From the NCBI GenBank assembly GCA_050084985.1, contig JBITNC010000001.1, forward strand, positions 127,906,001 to 127,970,000: a stretch of 64,000 bases of DNA, read 5' to 3'. Every line of letters begins with the position of its first letter. Positions within the stretch are counted from its first letter, which is position 1. This stretch comes from Nageia nagi. Its lineage: Eukaryota; Pinophyta. A program made the position numbers and the translations under genes. Under the pieces are notes generated by a model, which saw nothing but the letters and a program-made list of their open reading frames with translations, was not told the origin of the DNA and did no database searches. Below, piece by piece: positions 50,251 to 60,927 of this stretch.

Positions 50251-50632
50251 GTACAAGTTTCTCACGCAGAGCAAACTTACCACGGAGGTATAAAATGTAC
50301 AACAAGTTTCTCACACAGAGCAAACTTACCATGGAGGTATAAAATGTACAATAAGTTTCTCATGCAGAGCAAACTTACCATAGAGGTATAAAATGTACAA
50401 GAAGTTTCTCATGCAGAGCAAACTTACCATGGAGTTATAAAATGTACAACAAGTTTCTCATGCAGAGTAAACTTATCACGGAGGTATAAAATGTACAACA
50501 AGTTTCTCATGCAGAGCAAACTTACCATAGAGGTATAAAATGTACAAGAAGTTTCTCACGTAGAGCAAACTTACCACAGAGGTATAAAATGTACAAGTTT
50601 CTCACACAGAGCAAACTTACCACGGAGGTATA
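50251..50632 (-). repeat. 49-bp minisatellite in B2, eight units
   Basis: The same unit as at 48171-48476, here inverted and in eight copies (each contains AGAG-AAACTTA-CA--GAGGTATA). Units differ from one another at a few positions. B1 has six units in the equivalent place. Confidence 0.9.
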
Positions 50633-50702
50633 TCATAATCAACACTATATAACAATAATAAAAGAGCCTCTTAGAGGTGAAGTTGTCATCACTAACAAAA
50701 GT

Positions 50703-53700
50703 TCAAACTTCACTCCCCCTTGAGGGCAATTTCACCAACCCGAGAGAATCCCTAAGCTTGCTGAACTGAGCTTTAGGAAGGGGCTTGGTAAATAAATCAA
50801 CGGAATTTATAGTAGATGGACAATACTCCAAGTGTATGATGTCATCTAGAACCTTCTCCCTAATAAAATGGGCTTGGATTTCCACATGTTTGGTTCTTTG
50901 ATGGAACATAGGATTCTTAGCCAAAGAGATAGCCGATTGATTGTCTAAAGAAATAAGAGATGGGCCATTTTGCTCATACCCAATTTTGTTTAGAAGATGC
51001 CTCAGCCAAATAGCTTCCTGGGTGGCAACAGATATGGCTCAATATTTGGCTCTGGTGGTAGAAAGAGTCACAGTAGGTTGCTTCTTGGAAGCCCAAGAGA
51101 TAGCACCTAAACCAATGCTGAACACATATGCAGAGGTTGATTTTCTATCATCTCCATCACCCCCATAATCAAAATCTAAGAACCCAAAGAGAATAATCGA
51201 GAGCACTTTGGAATACTTAAGAGCAAGATCCTTTGTCCCTGCCACATACCTCAAGATTTGCTTAACATCATTGAGTTGCTCAACATATGGTTTTTGCATG
51301 AATCGTGCCATCAGATTCACTGCAAAGGCAATATCAGGTCGAAAGATAGTCAGATACAGAAGACTACCAATCAAATTACCTATAAGCTATAGCATCAGCC
51401 AACTAAGAATCTGAGCTTAGAGATACAACGATTCTAGGAGAAATAGGTATTACAGCATATCTACGCTCCTCCATTCCAAACTTTTGTAAGATGTCTGATA
51501 TATACTTAGATTGATAAGATAAGTACAATCTTTGTGTTGGTATACTTGCATCTCAAGATAGTAATGCAATAGACCTAGATCAGTCATTTCAAATGTTGCC
51601 TTCAATTTGGATATGCACTCTTGGATGATTTCAATATTATTGCTAGTTATGAGAAGATCATCCACATAAAGGAGAATTAAGACCACATCTTTTCCTTGAT
51701 TGAGTACATAGAGATCTGAGTCAGAGAAGCACTTGGAAAAACCAATATCTGCAAAGAATCCTAAAGTTTTCTTGTACCATGCTCTAGGTGCTTGCTTAAG
51801 TCCATACAAAGACTTCTTTAGCTTGCACACAAAACACTCTTTACCTTCTGGAATAAATCCTTTTTGGTTGATTCATGTAGATTTCTACATCCAAGTCACC
51901 ATTGAGAAATGCACTCTTGACATCAAGTTGAAAAACTTTCCATCTTTGAGCTACAGAAAGAGCAAGGATTATCCTGAAGTAGGCATCTTGGCCACAGGAG
52001 CAAAGGTTTCCTCATAATCAATACCATATTTCTGAGCGAATCCTTTGGCCACTAACCTTGCTTTGTATTTTTCAATTTCTCCATCAGAATTGTACTTGAC
52101 CTTGTATATCTATTTATTTTCAATCACATTTTTCTCATTGGGATAAGGAACCAAATCCTAAGTTTCATTTTTCATGAGCACCTCATACTCAACTTTCATA
52201 GCTTCCATCCAACACTCTTGCTTGGAAGCTTCTTTGAAGGTTGATGGCTTATTTGTATTATCAATTTTGGCAAATAAATATTTATTCAAGGTCATACTCC
52301 TTGTAATTCTCTGAGCTGAAAAATTTTGCTCTTGTGGTGACTTCCCTACATTATCATCCAACCAGTTAGGTGCAGGCGAAGAATCATCTAAATCAGACAC
52401 CTTAGCATGAGAAGTCGTATCCTCAGGAAGTTCATTGAACTTGACATCCCTAGAAACAAAGACTATTTTATGGGATGAGGAGTAGAGCTTGTAACCTTTA
52501 TGCTGATTATCATACCCCACAAAGATGCATTTTTCTAATCTTTTATCCAACTTCTTTCTTTTCTCTGAGGTAATGAAGGCAAATGCATTACAACTGAAGA
52601 CCCTAAAGTGTGAGATGTTAGGTTTCTTTCCTATCCATGCTTTATATGGAGTTTTACCTTAAATTGCTTTAGTAGAACACCTATTTAGGGTGTGAATAGC
52701 AGTGTGAACAACTTCACCCCATAAGAAACTAGGAAGGTTACCCAACATGCACCTTGCCATTTCCATAATGGTTCGATTCTTCCTTTTAGCAACTCCATTT
52801 TGTTGAGGGATGTAAGGGATTATGAATTGCTACTTGATCCCATGTTTAACATAATAGTCATTAAACTCATTGCTATTATACTCACCCCCATTATCAGATC
52901 TGAGCATCTTGATCTTAAAATCAGTTTGATTTTCAAAAAGAACCTTGAAGTCTTTAAACCTGTCAAAAGTTTGATCCTTGTGCTCAAGTAGATAACCAAA
53001 TGTCATCCTACTGAAGTCATCAATGAAGGTCAAAACATAAGAAGCTCCCCCTAGAGACTTAGTATAAAATGGACCCATCAAATCTGAATGCACAAGTTGA
53101 AGAGGACGAGTAGCCCGAGTTGTCCTTATCTTTTTCAAACTTTTACCTATTCATCTTTCCTAGAATGCATCTTTCACAGAGACCAATTGTGGGTGAAATA
53201 TTAGGTAAACCTTCCATAAGTTCTTGATTTTTCATATCTTGAATACTCTTGTGGTTAAGGTGCCCTAATCGTTGATGCCAAAAATTACCCTTTGAACAAA
53301 CATTTACACAAGACACATCTTTGAAGGAACTTGGTCCACAAATAAAGGTCATCCTTTACTGATCCTTTCATTAAGGTGGCAAGTCCTTTTTTAACACACC
53401 AGGAGTGTGAGGTAAACTCAAATGAGTATCCTTTCCTTGTAATCTGAATTATAGAGATAAGATTCATCCTTAGTTTAGGCACATAAAAGACATTATCAAG
53501 AACCTTTCCATGAATCTTCACACTCCCTATTCCTTGAACATCAAGGACTGAATTATCACCTATCACAACTGCATCCTTCTTGTACTTATGAAAGTTTTCA
53601 AACTTATCCTTTTCATAACACATGTGATTAGTGCATCCTGAATCAACAATCCAATCATTTGAAATAGTTTGAGTCACTGAGTAGTAGGCAAGAGTAGCAG

Positions 53701-54613
53701 CATGCTTGTTCTTCTTTTTATTATTGAAATTTTTCACATTTGCATTTCCCTTACCTTTTTGAGCAAATTTCTTTTTAGATAATCATACTCTTTGTGCCCA
53801 AAGATGTCACAAAAGTTACAATTTCTATCAAACTTTTTTTAGGTGTTGGATTACTTGATCCAAATTTGTCATTCCTTTGCTTGAAGTTACCATTATTGTT
53901 GCCCTTTTTCTCATGCTTCCTAAAGGTAGATGAGGATTTGTTATCTTTGAATTTATAATGATTAAACTTTTTCTTGAAAGGAGTTTTGGTTGCTCCTAGA
54001 GCAATGTTTTGTCCTTTGGAGAAAAGTTCAACATTTTCTTATTCAAAGTTTCCTCATGCTTCAGAAGGAGTCTAGAAAGGTTATCAAGAGAGATGACATC
54101 TTCTTCATCATCGAGCCTAGTTTCCATAATCATGGCAAAGTTATTGAACTTTGTAGAAAGGCATTTGAAGAATGATGAAGACCATGAACTCATCATTGAT
54201 CCAATCACACCCATAGCCAACCAGTTGTGTCTTGAGGTCAATGATTTTGGTCAAGTAAATAGAAGCACTTTCATCTTCACCTTGATGATATTGCAACAAC
54301 TTTTGTAAAATAGTGAACCTCCTTGAAAATTTTGACCCAAGGTAAATTTTCTTCAGCCTATCCCAAGCTTCCTTTGCTGATGTTGAAGAAGAGATCATGA
54401 GAAGTACATCATGTAAACTGCATGATAAATCATTGAAGTTGCTAACTCATTCTTTGAGTTGTAATTTAAGAGCTTCTCATCTGTAGGAGCGACCAAGTCT
54501 TCATTAACTATCTACCACAGCTTCCTTGCTTGCAACTCAGCTTTCATACGAGGTTCCCATATGCCAAAGTTGGAACCGTCGAGTATATACTTGGGTATGA
54601 AGGTTTCAACTAT
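50703..54613 (-). pseudogene. gag-pol of copia B2, broken
   Basis: Collinear with the B1 gag-pol on the opposite strand. The gag start codon is ATA (54613-54611) where B1 has ATG. The protease keeps its active site, VDSGCTNHMC, near 53640. GAG-pre-integrase and integrase keep the zinc-binding order (WHQRLGHLNHK, CERCILGK) and the SDNGGEYNSNEF block (about 52870-53270). Reverse transcriptase blocks run about 51660-52150 (YVDDLLITSN near 51660). RNase H is ISWASKKQPTVTLS near 51050, and the polyprotein ends KLPSRGSEV-stop at 50703. Frameshifts near 53140, 52830, 52550, 51830 and 51380 prevent a full product. It has lost its start but keeps a protease motif that B1 has lost. Confidence 0.92.
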
Positions 54614-57600
54614 TGCTACACAAAAGTAAATAAGCAAGAAGAATGAATAAATTTCTACAATTTACCATCTATACAAATCAAACATTGATAAGTAAACATG
54701 TCCCACATGTGCAAACTTATAAACCAAGATCCGTAGAAGGATAAAGTTGAGGTTGTTTTCTTGTATAGAATAGGCCTTCACCTAGATGCCCGTAAAGTGG
54801 AGCCCAAGTACTACCAGTCCTCAACAGTTCACCTTGGTCAGTAATATACTCTCTCAAAGAGAAGTACCAACTATTTTCCAAGGATTCGACGTATCTTGGA
54901 TCGACCATTTTAATTATCTTGTTTAAGATTTTCAAGTTTTCCTCCTAGGTTATCAGGATAATCCTTGAATGGACATGTGGACATGTGGTATCACTACACA
55001 CATGCCTGTCCACCTAATAGAGTTATGTCCAATCCAACAGAGGTCTTAGGGGCAATTAAGATAGATTTACCACCACTTGGTTCTTCGAACTAAAAAGGCT
55101 CTAGTTTGCCCTGTCCTCACCTCGTGGCTCCCTAAACAAGTCATGTTGTGGAAAAGTACGTGCGGATGTGTTCATTTTAGGGGTTACTTTCAATATTTTA
55201 CGTTTTGCAAGTATAAAGCAATTATGTAAAAATATAAAGTAAAGTATTAAAAATACATCATCCACACGAACTTGAAATATAAGAGTCCAATGGGTTTTGT
55301 ACTAACCCCTAAAGGACATTTTTACATTTTGCATACTTACTCAAGTTCATAAATTCATTCAACACTTTAATGAATTTAAAAGGCTAAGTCCTACTTAGCA
55401 TTAATCCATAACTTAAAAATTAAGTAATAAACATGCTTTATTCCTACACAAGATTAAGAAGCATGTATTACAAATTTAGCATGTAAGATCTTAGATAAAG
55501 TTTTAAGTAAAAAACTATACAAATTCCCCCTTTTTTTACTTAAAGTTTTATCCCTAAAACTTGTATACATTTATATTTTAAGTAAAAAATTTCCCTTGTT
55601 TACTTAAAAAATAGCATAGGTTTCCCTTTTAGAAAACATAAAATCATTAAAAAATACTTAGGTAAAAAAAATCCCTTAAAGTGTTAATTTTACACTAATA
55701 TTTATTATTTTACCTAAGTAAATTGCCAAACTTAAAAGTATTTAAGGCAAATAAAAAAAATACCCCTAAATAATTAACTTTATTTGCCATATTTTTTTAA
55801 AAAATTGGATAGCATTGAAGAGTAATGATGTATCTACTTACTTTAAAGTATTATAGTCATCATGACAATGCTTAAAGTTGGAGTATAAGTACTTCTAAGT
55901 GCATTTAATAGGAACAAATGACTTGTAAGCAAGCAAAAAATATTAAATGCCTACCAAAAAGTATACTTTGCTTCTTAGGAGCTTGCAAGTATTAATGAAA
56001 AAGAAAGGAGACCTATGCATAGTTAATGCTACTTTTACCTCAAACACTCCAAGTAAACAAAAACAAAAAAAATACTCCAAGTCAAAAAAAAATAAATGCT
56101 TTTAGGTAAAATAGTGATGGCTACCCTTCCCTTACCAAGAAAGAGTAAACGTTGCTTTGCATGTGCATTTAAGAATATGCAATTAGTCAACAAAAAATTA
56201 AATGCACAAAGAAAAGAAAAAACTAATGTAGCTCTACTTCAACCAGATCAATTCACCTTTCTAGCGTGCGATTGGGGGAAGTGAATGGTAGCAAAAAAAA
56301 ACTTATGGCCTGAGGAGGAGGAGACATTTAGGGCTGTAGAGGCTATGCTCAATTCACTCTCTGTTTGGATGATTTTTGCTTCAAACTTGTGCTGGACAGT
56401 TTCTCAGGAAGTAAACACAATTTCTTCTACTATAGTGATAGGCTAGGCATGTGTGAGCAGCACGTGAGAGGGAGAGGAGGGCAGCGTGAGGTCGAAGCAT
56501 GCTATGTACATTTTTCAGAAGCTGGTCAGGTGGGAATATTTAGACTTCTCTGTTACTTACAAATGAAACTAAGATTTATTAGATTTCACACAATGGCCAC
56601 GAGTTTTCCACAGTGGTTGGGATTACTGGTGCTCTTAGCTACCAGGGTCCGAATGTAGGAAGTCGGTAAATAATACATTGATAATAGTTTTGAGTAACTG
56701 GTTTGGCATTGAATAGGATTAAATAGGGATCATTTTGATGATGTGAAATACTATGAATGGAATAAAGGATGAGAGAGAGTTCACATATGAAGAGGGTCCC
56801 CATGGGCCTGAGCACTAGGATGAACTCCATGAGGACTGGAGACCCTACGGGATGGGGAAACAACAGTCTCCCATTGATTTGGTGAATAAGTATGTCCAAG
56901 TTTACCCTTATATGGGTTTGCTTTGATGGGATTATGTACCTGCAAATGCAAACTCATCAACAGAGGCCACATTTTTCTTCCATAGATCTGGAGGTGACTT
57001 TCAATTTGAATGGCTTTTTGAAGCCTAGATTTTTCCACTTCAGCACAACAGGAGACCACTATGCTACCACATTGTAGAGTCGCAAACTTACATTGCAAGG
57101 TTGGGGGATGAGGAAGAGGAAATCAAACTAAGGTCTGATGCCTGAGACAGGGTCTATGATGTTTGGGAACTATTGATGAGGCTCAAAGGGTTGTATGGCG
57201 TAGCGTGCTATGCATACAGATTATCCTCGCCTTCTCATAACTCCCCTCTTTCAGCGGGTGACCATTGCAGTTCATAAGACTGCATTTTAGTGAGGCATCC
57301 TGTCAAACAATTCATAGACCCTTTCAACGTATCCATCTTGTGCATATCATTCGACCATTGCAGTCCATAAGATGCATTTCGATGAGGCATTCTTGAAACA
57401 ATTCAGACCTTTTCAATGTATCTGTTTTGTGCATATCCAAGAAATAAACATATATATTGCAATAATATTTTTATCCTTTTTGTATATACAAAAAATGTAT
57501 ATAAAAAAATTGTAATTGGAAATTTTCTAATATTTATACACTAAGATTTAGTGTAAAATAAAAAATACAAATTTTCATAAAATTTCATGAGCAAAGTGTA

Positions 57601-57870
57601 TAGTAAATGTTCACAAATATATTATTGCTACTTTTAAGTAATTTTTACCCAAGAATTGCAACTAACAAATGCATGTTAGTATATAAAATATTTGCATATC
57701 AACAAAATAATACACAATTCTTCAAGGAAAATTGCAACATATAAAAAGGACATTAGTATAAAAAAAATAGGAGATTATACCTTGAAATAGTTTTACCTCA
57801 CAAAAGAATATGGAAGTAAGAATGGGATGAGCCTTTGAAAAAAAAAATTGAAGAGGAGCCTTCACACCAA
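54614..57870 (-). other. Leader of B2
   Basis: About 3.26 kb between gag and the primer-binding site. 54614-56143 matches the B1 leader (inverted). From about 56144 to 57480 the sequence is unrelated to B1, and no known domain is seen in it. 57480-57870 is AT-rich and resembles the start of the B1 leader again. Confidence 0.6.
57261..57440. repeat. Two-copy tandem duplication, about 92-bp period
   Basis: 57261 and 57353 both begin GACCATTGCAGT-CATAAGA and continue through GATGAGGCAT/TGAGGCATCC, AAACAATTCA and TCTTGTGCATATC. It lies within the B2-specific leader segment and is absent from B1. Confidence 0.75.
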
Positions 57871-57882
57871 GCTCTGATGTCA
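57871..57882 (-). other. Primer-binding site of copia B2
   Basis: On the minus strand TGACATCAGAGC, next to the 5' LTR. It has two changes from the TGGTATCAGAGC initiator-methionine tRNA site seen in B1. Confidence 0.8.
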
Positions 57883-57884
57883 AT

Positions 57885-58374
57885 TGAAGGAATTAGATAT
57901 ACACTAATCCTCAAGGTCCAAGACTATAGAAAACTCAATCGTTCAACATCTACAAGCTAATAACACCATTCACACAAAATACCACCAATATAAAGTGGTT
58001 TCTCCTTCCTTGGGAGTACATCCACAACTAGATCTCAATTCTCAAACTATGCACCCTCTTACTACAATTCCTTTCTTTCCTATACAAACTAGTAGAGTAA
58101 TCTTACTCAAAATCTAAGTTATGTTACAAGAGGAGAGGCCCTCTATTTATAGCATGAGAGCACCTCCCTAACCTCCCTTTAACCCAAGGGTAAGGTTAGG
58201 GTTACAATAAATGTATTACCTAACTTTAACCTACCAACTAACCACATGGTAAGGTCAAAGTCTACATAATAAAGAATTTAATTAATCTCTTAAGGTATCT
58301 AAATATCCTTTAAGTGATTAATTGAATTTACAAGGAGTTTAGATATTCACAATATTTCATTACAAATTCTAACA
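57885..58374 (-). repeat. 5' LTR of copia B2 (inverted)
   Basis: Plus-strand TGAAGGAATTAG to TTCTAACA, 490 bp, inverse complement of the B-family LTR. It abuts AAGGG (58375-58379), the right copy of the target-site duplication. Confidence 0.95.
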
Positions 58375-58668
58375 AAGGGAGGTTAGGGAGGTGCTCTCAT
58401 GCTATAAATAGAGGGCCTCTCCTCTTGTAATATAACTTAGATTTTGAGTAAGATTACTCTACTAGTTTGTGTAGGAGAGAAAGGAATTGTAGTAAGAGGG
58501 TGCATAGTTTGAGAATTGAGATCTAGTTGTGGATGTACTCCCAAGGAGGGAGGAACCACTTATATTGGTGTTATCTTGTGTGAATGGTGTTATTAGCTTG
58601 TAGATGTTGAATGATTAAGTTTCCTATAGTCTTGGACCTTAAGGCTTAGTGTAGTTCTAATTCCTTCA
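58375..58668 (+). repeat. 3' LTR of B1, second part
   Basis: Begins with the duplicated AAGGG and continues AGGTTAGGGAGGTGCTC to CCTTCA, completing the LTR cut at 49168. Removing one AAGGG gives 489 bp, exactly the 5' LTR length. GTAAT, the B1 target-site duplication, follows. Confidence 0.95.
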
Positions 58669-60927
58669 GTAATTTTATATAAAAAATGTGTTAGATTATT
58701 TTTGCATTCTTGTACACCTTGCATATATATATATATATATATATAATTTCTTTAAAAAAAAGGGGAGGCATTTACATTGATTTTTTTTCTTATATATCAA
58801 ATCTTTACTGCCTTGGCTGAACTCCCTATTCAATTTTTTTTGGATGGGTGAAAGGTTTTAGGACCCCTTTGCTGCACCCTTCACGTGTTGAGATTAACAC
58901 ATCTTTAGATTGGTGCACCCTCCATCAACCAATAGTTGCACATAAGGTAAAAGGGCTCCGAGCCCAGTGAACTCCTTTCTATCCTACTAACTCTTTTCTC
59001 TACCTAGACTCCTCCGCATGGTCGACTACTTGTTACACACAGCCTTTATGTGTAGACCTACCAGCTTGTGCATTTTATTGGGCTCTCCTCTTCTATCATC
59101 AGCTCCATGTTGCCCCTCTTTTTGGCCCTCATAGCCTATTGTTTAACATTGGTAGCTGTTAAAAATCCCTTGCAACTCCTCCCTTTTGTCTCCACACCTA
59201 TCCCTTTCGATGTAGTCTCCTTCCCACTGTGTTCTAGCCATCATCTCTCCTCCTCAATCTCTGCTTGTCGCCCTCATCAAGCCCTTGGTTTTTTTTTTGT
59301 TGTTGGGTGGTCTTTGCAAGTTTTTTTTTCAAGCCATAATCTCTACCTACCTTAATTAAATCACTCCATTACTTCATTTTACTTGTCAAACAAGCCTTTC
59401 CCTTAATGATGTGTTCTAGTGGCGTGGAGTATTTTTTTTGTTTGCATTAATACTTTAGAGTGCTTAGAGTAAAATTGCATTAAATACATTAACATTTTCT
59501 CTCAAGTGATAGTAAGAGTATAATGACGTATTAAAAACTTACTTGTTGAAATGGAGACAATCACTATGAAATAGATAATTTTTTTAAGGCATTTTTTTTG
59601 TAAAAGTCCTTTTTTAATTCTTAGAATTAAATTATTTAAGCATTTTTAGTGCTTATTTTTGGTATTTTTGTCAACTTGGTATTAATATTTAATTAAATAC
59701 ACTAGGACAAAATTTTTAAGCATTTCATCTTTCCTTAGTTAAAATTATTTACCAAGGTAAACTAATAATGCAAATTTTTTTGCTAAATGCTATTTTCTTA
59801 GGGGATCATGATTTTAAGTAAAAAGGGGGAAATTATTTAAAGTCTTTACTTAAAATTTTCAGATCCTTATATAACATGTCTATTACTTAGATTTTTAAGT
59901 GTTGATAAAATTCTTATGCAATACTTAAAAGTTTTTTAGATCTTTGATGCAATGTTATGAATGGACTTATGCAATTTTTTAATTCCTTTATGCAAAGTTA
60001 ATAAATAAACTTGTCCAAATTATGGAATAATGCATGCTTATTACTTAAATAAATTATGGGAATGATGTATTTGATGACTCCCTATTTTTTACTTCTTTTT
60101 GCAAAGTATAGAATGGACTTATGCAAATAAGGAATGATGTAAAGATGTCCCTTAGAGGTTGTAAACAAAATCCATTGGACTCTTAGGTTTCAAATTGCAA
60201 ATTGATATTTTTTACTTATGATCTTTTACTTCATGTTTCATATTTTCTTTATCTATTTATGCAAAAATAGTAAACATTGAAATGAGCAACCTTCTAAAAT
60301 GAATACATCTGCATGTACATTCTACAACATGACTTGTTTGGGGAGCCATGAGGTGAGGATAGGTGGATTAGAACCTTTAAGTCTGATGATGCAAATGGTG
60401 AAAAGTTCATACTTCTCAATTGCCACTAAGTCCTCTATTGGTTTAGATATAACTCCAATAGGTGGATAGGCTTATGTGTAGTGATACCACATGTTTGCAC
60501 ATCAATTTAGGGATTATCCTAATAACCTAGGAGGACAACTTGAAACCTAATCAAGATTAATAATTTGGTCTATCCAATAAACATCATAACCTTGAAAAAT
60601 AGTAGGCACTCCTCTTTCTGAGAGTATATTACTGTCCAAGGTGAATTGGTTGAGGATTGATAATACTTGGGTTCCAACTTGTGTGCATCAGGTGAAGGCT
60701 TAATTTTAGATAAGAAAACAAACCTTGATAATATCACTTTACATCTATGGTTCTTGGTATTTGGGTACTTGGGTTGTATATTCTTTGAGTTGCAAAACAT
60801 TTGCACTTGTGAACCAATCATGTATTAGTTGATTAAAATTAACATGTATTATTTACTTGGTTTAAAATTTAACATGTAATATTATTTTGAAGCACATGCT
60901 TATTATTTATTCAATTCTTATGTAGCA
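58669..60927 (+). other. Leader of copia A (resumed)
   Basis: Begins with the right GTAAT duplication. An (AT)n microsatellite lies at about 58725-58744. The stretch 58850-59360 is more GC-rich, like the middle of the B1 leader, with no recognised domain (the longest frame, 59068-59355, is hydrophobic without a motif). From about 59400 the leader shares blocks with those of B1 and B2. Confidence 0.6.

Larger units (their letters stand above)
49169..58374 (-). mobile_element. Ty1/copia element 'B2', inverted, nested in B1
   Basis: About 9.2 kb on the minus strand, bounded by inverted LTRs of the same family as B1 (49169-49660 and 57885-58374) and flanked by AAGGG at 49164-49168 and 58375-58379. 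From high to low coordinates: 5' LTR, primer-binding site, leader, gag-pol, 49-bp minisatellite, polypurine tract, 3' LTR. The gag-pol region is collinear with B1 at high identity but inverted. It inserted after B1, since it splits a B1 LTR. Its own LTR pair shows somewhat more differences by eye than that of B1 (see findings). Confidence 0.95.
40593..58668 (+). mobile_element. Ty1/copia element 'B1', with B2 nested in its 3' LTR
   Basis: The 5' LTR is 40593-41081. The 3' LTR is in two parts, 48969-49168 and 58375-58668. The flanking duplication GTAAT is at 40588-40592 and 58669-58673. Removing B2 (49169-58374) and its duplicated AAGGG leaves a full-length element of about 8.9 kb with a leader, gag-pol, a 49-bp minisatellite and a polypurine tract. 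The LTR pair differs at about ten of 489 positions by eye, so the insertion is fairly young. The polyprotein is interrupted, so it is not autonomous. Confidence 0.93.

Noticed and set aside
56365-57098. Host gene in the B2-specific leader segment
   Set aside because: Frames of 97 and 105 codons exist on opposite strands, but neither has a recognisable domain or codon pattern. Recorded only as unrelated leader sequence.
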